Source: JABFSS01 sp964497975
Lineage (GTDB): Bacteria; Patescibacteriota; Gracilibacteria; Peribacterales; Peribacteraceae
Length of the DNA stretch: 64,000 nucleotides
NCBI GenBank assembly: GCA_964497975.1
Contig: CAZCFO010000004.1
Coordinates: 146,497 to 210,496 of the forward strand
Reading direction: 5' to 3'
Shown here: positions 10,147 through 18,004 of the stretch, piece by piece
Layout of the letters: every line of letters starts with the position of its first letter
How positions within the stretch are numbered: the first letter of the stretch is position 1
Made by a program: the position numbers and the translations under genes
The notes under the pieces: generated by a model
Databases searched by the model: none
What the model was told of the DNA's origin: nothing
The model's input: only the letters and a program-made list of their open reading frames with translations

Positions 10147-10207
10147 AACGAATTAGGAATTATGAATGTTTTCTAGTAAGAATTCCTTATTCATAATTCG
10201 TAATTCG
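10147..10207. repeat. Word-repeat hairpin, word AATTA(C/G)G
   Basis: Left arm repeats GAATTAGGAATTATGAAT; right arm is ATTCATAATTCGTAATTCG. It ends exactly at the ATG of the next gene, so it forms that gene's entire upstream region. See the findings for the family. Confidence 0.8.
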
Positions 10208-10606
10208 ATGATACGGCCTATCAATATCCTCATGTTTGGCACCTTCGACCGTCTCCATCCCGGCCACGAGTTCGTGATCCGCGAAGCGATGAAGAGGGGC
10301 GGCGTCACCGTCATCGTCGCGCGGGACCGCAACGTGGAGCGCATCAAGGGGTTCGCGGCGCAGGAGTCCGAGGACACGCGCATACACAACCTTCAGGCGG
10401 CGTTTCCGTCCGTCACCGTTCTCTTGGGGGACGCGAAGGATTTCCTCCGTCCCGTCCGTGACATCAAGCCCGATCTGATCCTCCTCGGCTACGACCAGAA
10501 GCTCCCGCCGGGGGTCGGCGAGGCGGATTTCCCGTGCCCGGTGGAGAGGTTGCCGGCGTTTGAGCCCGAGCGGTTTAAGAGCAGTCTTCGAAGGAAGGGC
10601 GTGTAG
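10208..10606 (+). CDS. Cytidylyltransferase-like nucleotidyltransferase
   Basis: 132 residues. It has the nucleotidyltransferase signature of the cytidylyltransferase superfamily near its N terminus: MFGTFDRLHPGHEF, with HxGH-type HPGH. The family transfers a nucleotide to a phosphorylated alcohol (glycerol-3-phosphate, phosphopantetheine or FMN). The length fits the short glycerol-3-phosphate cytidylyltransferase/RibL-like group. LLGYDQKLPPG near the C terminus matches the conserved G-Y-D region of these enzymes. The start ATG at 10208 is chosen because upstream codons fall inside the hairpin repeat. The exact substrate cannot be read from sequence. Confidence 0.8.
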   Translation: MIRPINILMFGTFDRLHPGHEFVIREAMKRGGVTVIVARDRNVERIKGFAAQESEDTRIHNLQAAFPSVTVLLGDAKDFLRPVRDIKPDLILLGYDQKLPPGVGEADFPCPVERLPAFEPERFKSSLRRKGV

Positions 10607-10658
10607 GGGCGTGGCATGCCACGCCCCTACAATCCCGATGGTCGTGCTTTTTTGGCAA

Positions 10659-10687
10659 TTGGCGCAAATCCGTTTTCGTGCTACAAT
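10659..10687 (+). promoter_or_regulatory. Promoter of the serine-rich membrane protein gene
   Basis: TTGGCG and TACAAT are separated by 17 bases, with TGC just before the -10 (TGCTACAAT). The ATG at 10696 lies 9 bases after the -10, so the transcript should be leaderless or nearly so. Confidence 0.65.
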
Positions 10688-10695
10688 ATCCCGAT

Positions 10696-11475
10696 ATGTC
10701 CGACACAAACACCCCTCTCTGGAAGCAGCTTCTCGGTGCCGTGGCCGGCGCCGCGACGGCGTTCGTCCTCTACCAGGGCGTCATGTTCACCGCCGATCAC
10801 CTGGAGGCGATCGTCGCCCTCCCGTCCACATTGGGCGTGACGCAGCAGGAGCAGGTCTCCGTGGCCGTCTCCTCATCCTCCGCGGAGTCTGTTGCCGCTG
10901 TCGCATCCTCTTCTTCCTCCGATTCTTCCCGCGCACAGTCGGGACTCTTCGGCTGGATGAAGGGCGCGATGGCATTCTTCGGCGGTTCCTCGGGTTCCGG
11001 CACGCAGCTTGCGGCCGCTCTCCAGGGGGAAGACAGCTCCTCTTCGGAGTCCACCGGTTATTTGGCACAGGCAACCTCGTCCTCCGACTCGTCCTTCTCG
11101 TGGCCGGTCTGGCCGGGAACGATGTCGTCCTCGTCCTCGCTCGCGGCAATGCCGATGTGGTCGTCTTCCAGCGCAGAGGCGATGCCCGTCTGGTCATCCT
11201 CGAGCGTGATGGCGGCATCCTCGTCGTCGGTCATCGATCCGTTCGGGATCATTTCTTCCTCTGTCGCAAGCAGTTCCTCCTCGCGCTCACGCAGTTCCCC
11301 GCCTCCGGTGGCTATTCCCGCAGTCGCGGAGCCCGTCGCCCCGTCCGTTCCCTTCGTCGCCTCCGTCCAGGCCAGGAGCGGCAGTCTGCCGCAGTCCGGC
11401 GTGGGCATCACGGTGGTCGCTTTCACAGCTCTGGGCGCGGTCGTCGGCAAGTGGCGCGCAAAAAAGAGGGCATAA
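10696..11475 (+). CDS. Serine-rich protein with N- and C-terminal membrane segments
   Basis: 259 residues. An N-terminal hydrophobic segment (LLGAVAGAATAFVLYQGVMF) and a C-terminal one (VGITVVAFTALGAVVG, followed by a basic WRAKKRA tail) flank a long central part. That part is dominated by runs of four or five serines alternating with short hydrophobic bits and Pro. The serine runs use mixed codons (TCC, TCT, TCG, AGC), so they are kept at the protein level and are not simple triplet expansion. The layout resembles a cell-surface stalk or linker that might be O-glycosylated; this is inference. The GTG at 10678 is rejected as start because it overlaps the -10 box. Confidence 0.7.
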   Translation: MSDTNTPLWKQLLGAVAGAATAFVLYQGVMFTADHLEAIVALPSTLGVTQQEQVSVAVSSSSAESVAAVASSSSSDSSRAQSGLFGWMKGAMAFFGGSSGSGTQLAAALQGEDSSSSESTGYLAQATSSSDSSFSWPVWPGTMSSSSSLAAMPMWSSSSAEAMPVWSSSSVMAASSSSVIDPFGIISSSVASSSSSRSRSSPPPVAIPAVAEPVAPSVPFVASVQARSGSLPQSGVGITVVAFTALGAVVGKWRAKKRA

Positions 11476-11482
11476 AGGGCAC

Positions 11483-11526
11483 CCTTCGACAGGCTCAGGG
11501 CAGGCACCTTCGACAGGCTCAGGGCA
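11483..11526. repeat. Tandem pair of CCTTCGACAGGCTCAGGGCA
   Basis: Two exact 20-base copies at 11483-11502 and 11507-11526 lie just after the stop of the serine-rich gene. I recall similar TTCGACAGGCTCAGG units as intergenic repeats in other bacterial genomes, but could not verify this. Confidence 0.8.
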
Positions 11527-11583
11527 AGTCGAGAGGAGAGAATGCGTAGAGAAAAGATTGCAGATTCGTCGTATGCTTTCGGC

Positions 11584-12366
11584 ATGCCCGTGCCGCTGCC
11601 GCTCAGCATTCTCGCGTTCACCTTCGGGGCCGTCCTGGGCAGTTTCGGCAACGTCCTGATCCTGCGGCTGCCTGCGGGGAAAACCCTCGGAGGCCGTTCG
11701 CGCTGCCCGCACTGCGGCGCTACAGTCAAAGCCTGGCAGCTGATTCCCATCCTCAACTTCTTTCTGCTGCGGGGGAAGTGCGGCGTGTGCCGTCATCCGA
11801 TTTCGTGGCAGTATCCGCTCGTGGAGCTTGCGAGCGGCCTGTTGTTCGTCTTCGTCCTTCACAGGGAGTTTACTGTGCCGGCCCTGACGATCCTCACGGC
11901 GCTGTCCCTCTGGCTTCTGTTGCTGATCGCGGTCAGCGACGGCCGGACGGGATTGATTCCCGATGCCCTCAGCATTCCGTTTATCCTCTGCGCATTCCTG
12001 CGCGCGATCGTCTGGGTGAGCGCCGGGGTATGGTCCTGGCCCGCACTCCTGATGCTCGTCTTCCCGGGCGCGCTCATCGCCGGCGGGTTCTTCGCGTTCC
12101 AGTGGATCATCAGCCGCGGCCGCTGGGTGGGCAGCGGCGACATCCTTCTCGCCACCGGCATTGGCTTCCTTCTCACCGATCCCGCACAGGTGATCCTCGC
12201 GCTGGGGCTCGCGTACGTTCTGGGGGCGGCCGTGGCCGTGGTGCTTCTCGCACGGGGAATCAAAGAGAGGGGAGGGCGTTTGGCGTTCGGGCCGTTCTTG
12301 GCGCTGGGCGCGTTCATTGTGTTTGTGTGGGGGGACATTGTGCTGAGGATTTTTTTTCCGATATAA
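11584..12366 (+). CDS. pilD: Prepilin peptidase / N-methyltransferase
   Basis: 260 residues, polytopic. PilD cleaves prepilin leaders after the conserved Gly and methylates the new N terminus. The N-terminal GAVLGSFGNVLILRLP and a four-Cys zinc site (CPHC and CGVC) are typical of the bifunctional form. The two catalytic Asp sites are SDGRTGLIPD and GSGD. Six to eight hydrophobic segments are visible. The ATG at 11584 gives the normal short N terminus; an earlier in-frame ATG at 11542 adds an unlikely polar leader. A TATGCT hexamer ends 6 bases before it. It would process the five pilin-like proteins encoded at 21.9-26.8 kb. Confidence 0.93.
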   Translation: MPVPLPLSILAFTFGAVLGSFGNVLILRLPAGKTLGGRSRCPHCGATVKAWQLIPILNFFLLRGKCGVCRHPISWQYPLVELASGLLFVFVLHREFTVPALTILTALSLWLLLLIAVSDGRTGLIPDALSIPFILCAFLRAIVWVSAGVWSWPALLMLVFPGALIAGGFFAFQWIISRGRWVGSGDILLATGIGFLLTDPAQVILALGLAYVLGAAVAVVLLARGIKERGGRLAFGPFLALGAFIVFVWGDIVLRIFFPI

Positions 12367-12447
12367 AAACGAGGGCAGCAAGGCAGCAGGGCAGGTCCCT
12401 ATTTGGCGGTCGCGTTTAAACTATCAGCGTGCTTTTTCCAATGTAGT

Positions 12448-12591
12448 CCCTCGTACGCTCGCTGCTCTGCAGCGAGCTACTCGGGATGACAGGGGTTTTA
12501 GTGTTCATAACGCCTCGATACGTTCAGCGCGGCGCGCTGAACTACTCGGCGAACGGGGCGTCGAGTAGCCCCGAGCCACGCCGAGGGGCGG
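12448..12591. repeat. Cluster of family B palindromic elements
   Basis: Copy 2 (12448-12491) has centre GCTCGCTGCTCTGCAGCGAGC between CCCTCGTAC and TACTCGGGATGACA. Copy 3 (12511-12551) has centre TTCAGCGCGGCGCGCTGAA between CCTCGATACG and CTACTCGGCG. A third palindromic piece (12559-12591) begins CGTCGAGTAGCCCCGAG. The 12367-12601 gap holds only these repeats. Confidence 0.75.
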
Positions 12592-12601
12592 TCTAGATAC
12601 A

Positions 12602-12632
12602 AAAATAGGGCTCGCGCGGTAAAGCGTAAGCC
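12602..12632 (-). terminator. Terminator of the candidate 6S RNA
   Basis: On the minus strand, GGGCTTACGC pairs with GCGCGAGCCC and is followed by TATTTTT. Confidence 0.75.
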
Positions 12633-12776
12633 CTGAAATTTTTGTTCGAGGCACACAGCCTCACGAGGAGGGGAACGCCCTCTCCAGATGATTACACTCG
12701 ATTTCGGACAAGAGCGCCGCAGCGCCCGGGGCCATCAAGTGCAAGAATCTGGGGAGGAGTTCACGCGCATCGAACA
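12602..12776 (-). ncRNA. ssrS: Candidate 6S RNA (structured ncRNA, about 175 nt)
   Basis: It has its own consensus promoter and a rho-independent terminator, and no reading frame. The predicted fold is one long rod. The RNA ends pair through UGUUCGA and UCGAACA. A large asymmetric central bubble follows, with a small hairpin (CCUC...GAGG) on its 3' side. The upper stem is CCAGAU/AUCUGG, an internal loop, CACUUGAU/AUCGAGUG, and a GC cap GGGCGC/GCGCUC. Length, closing stem, central bubble and 3'-side hairpin match the 6S RNA plan, the RNA that mimics an open promoter and binds RNA polymerase. SRP RNA and tmRNA signatures are absent. Identity is inferred from structure only. Confidence 0.6.
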
Positions 12777-12781
12777 CAAGA

Positions 12782-12810
12782 ATTCTACATTATTTGACAT
12801 ATTTGTCAAA
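12782..12810 (-). promoter_or_regulatory. Strong promoter of the 6S-like RNA, with palindrome over the -35
   Basis: Minus-strand TTGACA and TAGAAT are 16 bases apart, predicting a start near 12775. The -35 is one arm of a perfect palindrome, TTTGACA-TATT-TGTCAAA (12793-12810), which could be a repressor site. Confidence 0.7.
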
Positions 12811-12839
12811 CATTACCCCATTCATTCTCTTCCGGGCGG

Positions 12840-12872
12840 ATTGTAGGAAAGTGGCTTTCCGTAGCCTACAAT
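12840..12872 (+). promoter_or_regulatory. Palindromic promoter region of smpB
   Basis: ATTGTAGG (12840-12847) is mirrored by CCTACAAT (12865-12872), with a nested GGAAAG...CTTTCC. The right arm contains the -10 TACAAT, 6 bases before the smpB ATG, predicting a leaderless mRNA. The left arm gives an identical -10 on the other strand. Confidence 0.6.
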
Positions 12873-12878
12873 GGCCCC

Positions 12879-13319
12879 ATGAAGGTTGTGGCACAGAACC
12901 GGCGGGCGCGGTATGACTACCAGATCCTCGAGACCGTCGAGGCGGGGATGATGCTCACGGGCTCCGAGGCGAAGTCGTGTCGCCAGGGACACATCAATCT
13001 CTCAGGATCGTTCGTGTCGTTCCTCGGCGGCAAACCGATGCTCAAGGGCGCGGGCATCAGCAAGTATGCGTTCAGCGGCCCGAACGTCGCGCATGAGGAG
13101 CACCGCGACCGGGAACTGCTCCTCAAAAAAACCGAGTCGGCCAGGCTGCAGCGCGCGCTCGAGGAAAAAGGCCTCACGCTGATTCCCCTGGAGGTGCGCA
13201 GCGGCAAATTCATCAAGCTCACGATCGCGCTCTGCAAAGGCAAAAAGCGGGAGGACAAGCGGCAGGCGATCAAGGAAAGGGAGACGGGGAGGAGGTTGAG
13301 GGAAGGACGGGAAATATAA
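12879..13319 (+). CDS. smpB: SsrA-binding protein SmpB
   Basis: 146 residues, normal family length. SmpB binds tmRNA and brings it to stalled ribosomes for trans-translation. Diagnostic stretches are NRRARYDYQILETVEAG, LTGSEAKSCRQG, the central YAFSGPNVAHEEHRDRELLL, the KTIPL-like LTLIPLEVRSGKFIKL, and the basic C-terminal tail GKKREDKRQAIKERE that enters the decoding centre. No tmRNA gene was found nearby; the adjacent ncRNA at 12602-12776 does not fit tmRNA. It is followed by the word-repeat hairpin and recR. Confidence 0.97.
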   Translation: MKVVAQNRRARYDYQILETVEAGMMLTGSEAKSCRQGHINLSGSFVSFLGGKPMLKGAGISKYAFSGPNVAHEEHRDRELLLKKTESARLQRALEEKGLTLIPLEVRSGKFIKLTIALCKGKKREDKRQAIKERETGRRLREGREI

Positions 13320-13385
13320 ATCCTAAAAACTAAGCACTAAATCCTAAAAGCCTGTTTAGGATTTAGGGTTTAGCATTTAGAATTT
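13318..13385. repeat. Word-repeat hairpin, word CCTAAA
   Basis: Left arm AAATCCTAAAAACTAAGCAC then AAATCCTAAAAG; right arm GTTTAGGATTTAGGGTTTAG then CATTTAGAATTT. It fills the smpB-recR gap. Confidence 0.85.
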
Positions 13386-13389
13386 CGGC

Positions 13390-13986
13390 ATGTCTTTGTT
13401 GCCTTTGCAAATTACCCGGGTGATCGAGGAGCTCAGCAAACTCCCCGGCATCGGTCCCAAATCGGCCGAGCGTCTCACGTTCCATCTCCTGCGCAGCTCC
13501 AAGGCATCGCCGGAGGCGCTGGGAAAGGCGCTCCTGACGCTGAAAAACGAACTCAAGTACTGCTCCGTCTGCCAGATGGTCACGACCGAGAACGAGTGCG
13601 AGATCTGCCGCAATGCCGGCCGCGACCGTCACACGGTGCTGGTCGTCGAGAACCCGCTCGACGTCGTCGCGTTCGAGAAGACGTCCTTCAAAGGTCTCTA
13701 TCACGTCCTGCACGGAGTCCTCTCGCCCATTGACGGAATGGGTCCGGAGCAGCTGCGGCTCAAAGAACTCCTGGAGCGCGCCAAAGCCGGCGGCATCACC
13801 GAAGTGATCCTCGCCATGAATCCCGACGTGGAAGGGGAGGCGACGGCCAATTACATCCGTGGCAAACTCAAGGATCTTGTCCCCACGATCACGCGCCTGG
13901 CGCACGGACTCCCGATGGGTGCGGATATCGAATTCGCGGATCAGGTAACTTTGAAAGAGGCACTCATTGGGAGACGGTCGCTTTAA
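13390..13986 (+). CDS. recR: Recombination mediator protein RecR
   Basis: 198 residues, typical length. RecR works with RecO/RecF to load RecA at gaps. It has the helix-hairpin-helix LSKLPGIGPKSAERLTFHLL at the N terminus and the four-Cys zinc finger (CSVC...CEIC) near residues 57-72. The Toprim domain follows (VLVVENPLDVVAFEKT, and AMNPDVEGEATANYI), with the C-terminal RLAHGLPMGADIEFADQVTL. It starts 4 bases after a hairpin repeat, so no normal leader or SD is present. A small hairpin (TCCCACC...GGTGGGA) follows the stop without a T-run. Confidence 0.97.
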   Translation: MSLLPLQITRVIEELSKLPGIGPKSAERLTFHLLRSSKASPEALGKALLTLKNELKYCSVCQMVTTENECEICRNAGRDRHTVLVVENPLDVVAFEKTSFKGLYHVLHGVLSPIDGMGPEQLRLKELLERAKAGGITEVILAMNPDVEGEATANYIRGKLKDLVPTITRLAHGLPMGADIEFADQVTLKEALIGRRSL

Positions 13987-14045
13987 AATCCCACCCCCTC
14001 AGCCGTAGCTTTGGAGGTGGGAGATCTCAGCACCGAAGTGCTGGA

Positions 14046-14291
14046 TCAGTTCTTTTCTTCAACTTTGCGATCGGCCTGCATGGCCCGCTTGGCTCGATAC
14101 TCGAGCTCGGCGCCCACCCAAATAAATAGGAAGGCGACGCCCGCCATCACCATTGCGGTGATAGCAACGATGGGGTTGGGGATCCAATTCCCGTCCACGA
14201 TCTTTCCAAAATGGAAAGACAGGATGAGAATGTAGATCGACAGAGCCGCAACGCAATTGCCCAGGAACCGTAAGGTAACCATGGGCACCAT
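14046..14291 (-). CDS. Small two-helix membrane protein
   Basis: 81 residues. There are two hydrophobic segments, about residues 6-26 (LRFLGNCVAALSIYILILSF) and 38-60 (PIVAITAMVMAGVAFLFIWVG), then a charged tail rich in Lys, Arg and Glu. No known family recognised. Unlike most genes here it has a long leader of about 84 bases carrying two small hairpins, and a moderate purine-rich site (GAGAAGGG) right at the start. The leader suggests post-transcriptional control; that is inference. Confidence 0.65.
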   Translation of the reverse strand: MVPMVTLRFLGNCVAALSIYILILSFHFGKIVDGNWIPNPIVAITAMVMAGVAFLFIWVGAELEYRAKRAMQADRKVEEKN

Positions 14292-14296
14292 CCCTT

Positions 14297-14387
14297 CTCA
14301 CCTTGCGGTGAAAAAAGAGGGGGGAAGAAAGAACAGTCCAGTCCTTACCGGCATTGCCGGACACGAAGACTGAACTATATTATTATA
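14297..14387 (-). promoter_or_regulatory. Promoter and structured leader of the small membrane protein gene
   Basis: Minus-strand TATAAT at 14382-14387, with TTACTG 17 bases upstream. The leader forms CCGGC-AAT-GCCGG (14348-14360) and CACC-GCAA-GGTG (14299-14310); the second ends about 8 bases before the start codon. Confidence 0.5.
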
Positions 14388-14417
14388 CAATATTTTCACT
14401 ATTCAGTAAATCTTGCC

Positions 14418-15935
14418 TCAATGGCGGAATGCACGCGTTCCCGTGGTGACCATCGCAATACCGAGTTCATCCGCTTTCGCGAACACCTCCGCATCGCGGA
14501 TCGATCCGCCCGGCTGGATGATCGCCGCGATCCCGTGCTTCGCCGCCTCTTCCACGGAGTCGGGGAAGGGGAAGAACGCGTCGCTCGCCATCACCGCGTC
14601 TTTCGCCCGGTCCCCCGCGCGCTTCGCCGCGATCCACGTGGCATCCACGCGGCTCGTCTGGCCGGCGCCGATACCGACGGTCGTGAGATCCTTCACGAAG
14701 ACGATCGCGTTGCTCTTCGTGTTCTTCACGCTCTTCCACGCGAAGAGCAGATCCTCGATCTGCCGCGGCGTCGGCTTCTTTTTCGTCACGACGGTCAGAT
14801 CCTCCTTCGTCACCGTCTTCGTGTCCGCGTTCTGCAGGAGCATGCCCCCGAGCACGGAACGGTACGTCGTCTGTTCTTTCGGCGGCGTGAGCGGCTGTTC
14901 GATCACACGGATATTCGGCTTCTGGCTGAGGATTTCCAGGGCTTTCGGTTCGTACGATTGCGCGATGATCACCTCCACGAACATTTTCTGATCGATGATC
15001 TTCTGCGCGATCACGCCGGTGCACTCGCGGTTGAGCGCGATGATCACCCCGAAGGCGCTCAGGCGGTCGGCGTCGTACGCGGCCTGGAACGCCTCGTCGA
15101 TCGTCTTGCGCGACGCGATCCCGGACGGGTTCGCGTGCTTCACGAACACCGCGGTCGGATCCTCAAAATCATTCACCGCTGCCCACGCGCCGTCGGCGTC
15201 GAGAATGTTCAGATAGCTTGTCTCTTTCCCCTGGAGCTTCCGTCCCCACGATGCCTGCTGGTGCGATTTGCCCATGCCGAAATACTTCCCCCACTGGTGC
15301 GGGTTTTCGCCGTAGCGCAGGTCCGTGCCGCCGCTCAGCATCACCCCCCGATTTTTGCCTTGGGAGAGCCACGAACTGATGAGCATGTCGTACATCGCGG
15401 TGTGCGTGAACGCCTTCGTCGCCAGCTCCTCGCGCGTGCAGTCCGTCACGCCGCACTGCTCCAGTTCCCCCAGCACGCGCCCGTAATCGGCGGGATCGCA
15501 GATCACCGTCACGTGCGCATGATTTTTCGCGGCGCTCCGAAGCAGCGTCGGGCCGCCGATGTCGATCTGCTCGATGATTTCGTCACGCGATTTGGAGGGG
15601 TCCGCGGCGGTCTTCGCGAACGGATACAGGTTCACGACGATCAGATCGATCGGCGCGATGCCGAGTTCTTTCGCCTGTTTCACGTCGTCGGGATTCTCCC
15701 GCCGGAAGAGCACGCCGCCCATCACGAGCGGATGCATCGTCTTCACGCGTCCGCCGAAGCACTCCGGAAACTCCGTCACCGCTTCCACTCCCGTCACCGG
15801 AATCTTCGCTGCCGACAGGGCCTTCTGCGTGCCGCCCGTGCTGATGAGTTCGCACCCGAGCGCGACGAGACGGCGCGCGAAATCTTCAATGCCGGTCTTG
15901 TCGGAAACCGAAAGGAGGGCGCGGGGGGAGGGCAC
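14418..15935 (-). CDS. purH: Bifunctional purine biosynthesis protein PurH
   Basis: 505 residues, full length. PurH carries out the last two steps to IMP: formylation of AICAR (C-terminal transformylase domain) and ring closure (N-terminal IMP cyclohydrolase domain). Seen are LLSVSDKTGIEDFARRL and the STGGT loop, the cyclohydrolase motif GGRVKTMHPLVMGG, and NLYPF. In the second domain are LRYGENPHQ, the AFGVIIALNRE region, VFVKDLTTVGIGAGQTSRVD, and DAFFPFPDSVEEAAKHGI near the end. Retention of de novo purine synthesis would be notable if this is a reduced-genome CPR lineage. Its upstream region is a word-repeat hairpin. Confidence 0.97.
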   Translation of the reverse strand: MPSPRALLSVSDKTGIEDFARRLVALGCELISTGGTQKALSAAKIPVTGVEAVTEFPECFGGRVKTMHPLVMGGVLFRRENPDDVKQAKELGIAPIDLIVVNLYPFAKTAADPSKSRDEIIEQIDIGGPTLLRSAAKNHAHVTVICDPADYGRVLGELEQCGVTDCTREELATKAFTHTAMYDMLISSWLSQGKNRGVMLSGGTDLRYGENPHQWGKYFGMGKSHQQASWGRKLQGKETSYLNILDADGAWAAVNDFEDPTAVFVKHANPSGIASRKTIDEAFQAAYDADRLSAFGVIIALNRECTGVIAQKIIDQKMFVEVIIAQSYEPKALEILSQKPNIRVIEQPLTPPKEQTTYRSVLGGMLLQNADTKTVTKEDLTVVTKKKPTPRQIEDLLFAWKSVKNTKSNAIVFVKDLTTVGIGAGQTSRVDATWIAAKRAGDRAKDAVMASDAFFPFPDSVEEAAKHGIAAIIQPGGSIRDAEVFAKADELGIAMVTTGTRAFRH

Positions 15936-15969
15936 CGGAGGAGTCTAGGGCCCGGGCCGGGGCTAGGGC

Positions 15970-16077
15970 TAGGGGAAAAAAGGCGAAGCGGCAGAGGCAA
16001 CAGAGGGCACAGAAGCGGCAGAAGATCCTCTGCGCCCTCTGTTTCTTCTGCCCCCTCTGCGCCCTCTGCGCCCTTCC
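15970..16077. repeat. Word-repeat hairpin, word CAGAGG/CAGAAG
   Basis: Left arm repeats GCGGCAGAGGCAACAGAGGG then CACAGAAGCGGCAGAAG; the right arm is the complement, CTTCTGCCCCCTCTGCGCCC and a further CTCTGCGCCC. It lies in the divergent gap between purH and the next gene. Confidence 0.85.
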
Positions 16078-16105
16078 TGTGGTCCTGGCGAAAACAGCTC
16101 TTTTC

Positions 16106-16114
16106 TGCTATACT
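16106..16114 (+). promoter_or_regulatory. Extended -10 promoter TGCTATACT
   Basis: Exact match to the recurring local motif TGCTATACT. The start codon of the coiled-coil gene follows 25 bases later. No good -35 is visible. Confidence 0.6.
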
Positions 16115-16138
16115 TAGAGGATTTTCATACACACATCT

Positions 16139-17989
16139 ATGTTCACATCTCTCTTTTCTCAGGGGGTAATGGAGCATCGCCTGCTGCGCATGGCGGAAGC
16201 GCCACTGGAGCGGAACATTCCCGATGAGCTTTCCGGACCGGAAACGAGTCCCCAGCAGACGAGGAAGCAGGCCTATGTCCGTCTCGAAGAAACAGGAAAG
16301 AAGTTGTATGCGGCGCAGGAGAAAGTCGATGCAGCCACCCAACAGAAAGAAAAAACCGAAGCTGCACTCAAGCTGGAGGGGTACCGCAAACAGGTCACGG
16401 GCCAGATCGTCGTCGGCACGGGGGAATTCGCCCGCATTCAGAGTGTCGAGCAGGGCGTCGATTCCCTCATGCGCAGCGCGGAGGGCGTCGTGATTCTGTC
16501 CGATATCGCCGCCCAGAACACCGGCGGCACCATCCGCGCGCGCGTCTTCCAGAGCCTGGCGGCGGCCGCACGGCGGGGATTGGCGAACCAGGAATTCGGG
16601 CTGACGCAGGGATCTTTTTCCGCGGAGCAGGTCGCCACGATTCGGAGGAACATTGAGACCTACGTAAAGCGTTTCCCGGGCGACCGCGATGTCGCCGCCG
16701 ACGCCCAGGACATGACGCGGCAACTGGAGCGGATCGAGCAGCAGATCAAGAAACAGGATTCCCGCGAAGCCGTTGCTACCCCTGATTCTCTGGCCCGCCA
16801 GCAGGAAACGAAAAAGCAGGAGGAAGCCGCGAAGATTGACAGGGATTTCGCGGAATTCAACGACGGTCTCGCGAAGGGTGAACAGGCTTTGGACAAGGCC
16901 CAGCGCGCATACGAATCGAACGGCAGCAATGCCAATTATCAGTCGCTTCTGTCGGCGATCGACGCCCTGGCTGCAGCATATGGCGGTGCCGGTCCTCTAC
17001 TCGAGGCCATGCCGCAGGATACTGCGAAGCGATACCGTCAGGAATTCTCAACAGTCACGAACGGCCTGCAAGAAGCGCGTGCGGCACTCCTGAAAACACG
17101 CGAAGATCAGGAGAAGGCGGGCAAGAGCCGCCGGGAGTCCGCAGACAAGGCATTCAAGTCGCTGAGCGCCGCAACCGCAAACCGGGATCTTGCCGCTGCG
17201 GACCGCGCCATAGCATCGCTGCGTTCGCTCGCCCAGGAATGGACTGGGCAGGATGGCGCCGCGCCCGAGCAGTTCCTTCGGGGGCTTGCCGCCGCGGAAG
17301 CGATGGCCGCTTCCATGCGTGCACACGAAGATGCGCACCGCACAGTCGATGATGTGTATCGCGAAGTTCTGGATACCGTGCAGAAGCGCTTTGCCGCTGC
17401 CAATGCCGGCCTTGAGAAGCGAGTCAAAGACCTGAATGCAGTGAACGGGTTTCCCCAGCTCGGGAATCTCGGCAGCATGCTCACGGGTGTGGTGGAAGGC
17501 GTCAGCGGTGCAAACCAGGCGAACGAGAAAACCGTGGAGAGCGACGTCCAATACCGCGAGGCCATTGCCAGCGCTCTTCGACAGCTGAATTCCGTCAGTC
17601 TCTCCTCGGGAAGGAATCTCCGGCCTGAGGCGCGCCTCCAGCAGATCATGGCCCTTCTGCCCCGCACGACGCGGGTGAATTTCGACCAGGCGAACGAATT
17701 GCTGGGCAGGGCCCGGAAAAATCTGCAGGCGACCGAAAGTATCATCCGCGATTACGGGCAGCACATTCCCGGCGGAAGCCTGGGCGTCGCCATCGCGGGT
17801 TTTAGCCCGGCCGATCCCGATTCGGGCACAGCGCTGGCAACGACCCTTGCGAGCACCATGATCGATTCAATTCCCGCCGCTCCCGGTACGGGGGCAGTGC
17901 GGAGCGTAATCGGACGGTACATTTTCCGGAGGTTCAATGCGCGCCAGGCGGGAGAGCCACAACAGGAACAGCTTTCCGCAAACAATTAA
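16139..17989 (+). CDS. Hypothetical long coiled-coil protein
   Basis: 616 residues, no family recognised. Most of the sequence is helical and charged, with several coiled-coil stretches: residues 35-85 (Gln/Lys/Glu heptads), about 180-260, and 300-345. Ala-rich helices follow. A mildly hydrophobic, Gly/Ala/Ser-rich section lies near residues 540-590, and the tail is basic then Gln-rich. There is no signal peptide. It precedes the receiver gene and pilus locus by 15 bases, so it may be co-transcribed with them and could be a structural partner; this is inference. Its style resembles the giant protein at the left edge. Confidence 0.7.
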   Translation: MFTSLFSQGVMEHRLLRMAEAPLERNIPDELSGPETSPQQTRKQAYVRLEETGKKLYAAQEKVDAATQQKEKTEAALKLEGYRKQVTGQIVVGTGEFARIQSVEQGVDSLMRSAEGVVILSDIAAQNTGGTIRARVFQSLAAAARRGLANQEFGLTQGSFSAEQVATIRRNIETYVKRFPGDRDVAADAQDMTRQLERIEQQIKKQDSREAVATPDSLARQQETKKQEEAAKIDRDFAEFNDGLAKGEQALDKAQRAYESNGSNANYQSLLSAIDALAAAYGGAGPLLEAMPQDTAKRYRQEFSTVTNGLQEARAALLKTREDQEKAGKSRRESADKAFKSLSAATANRDLAAADRAIASLRSLAQEWTGQDGAAPEQFLRGLAAAEAMAASMRAHEDAHRTVDDVYREVLDTVQKRFAAANAGLEKRVKDLNAVNGFPQLGNLGSMLTGVVEGVSGANQANEKTVESDVQYREAIASALRQLNSVSLSSGRNLRPEARLQQIMALLPRTTRVNFDQANELLGRARKNLQATESIIRDYGQHIPGGSLGVAIAGFSPADPDSGTALATTLASTMIDSIPAAPGTGAVRSVIGRYIFRRFNARQAGEPQQEQLSANN

Positions 17990-18004
17990 TTTTTTCCCTA
18001 AGAC

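Noticed and set aside
12367..12600. CRISPR-like array
   Set aside because: The repeated units are palindromes with variable centres and different spacing, not direct repeats with uniform spacers. No cas genes are in the window.
12602..12776. tmRNA next to smpB
   Set aside because: Too short, lacks a tRNA-like acceptor/T-arm pair with CCA, and no tag frame ending in AA residues and a stop was found. The rod fold fits 6S better.
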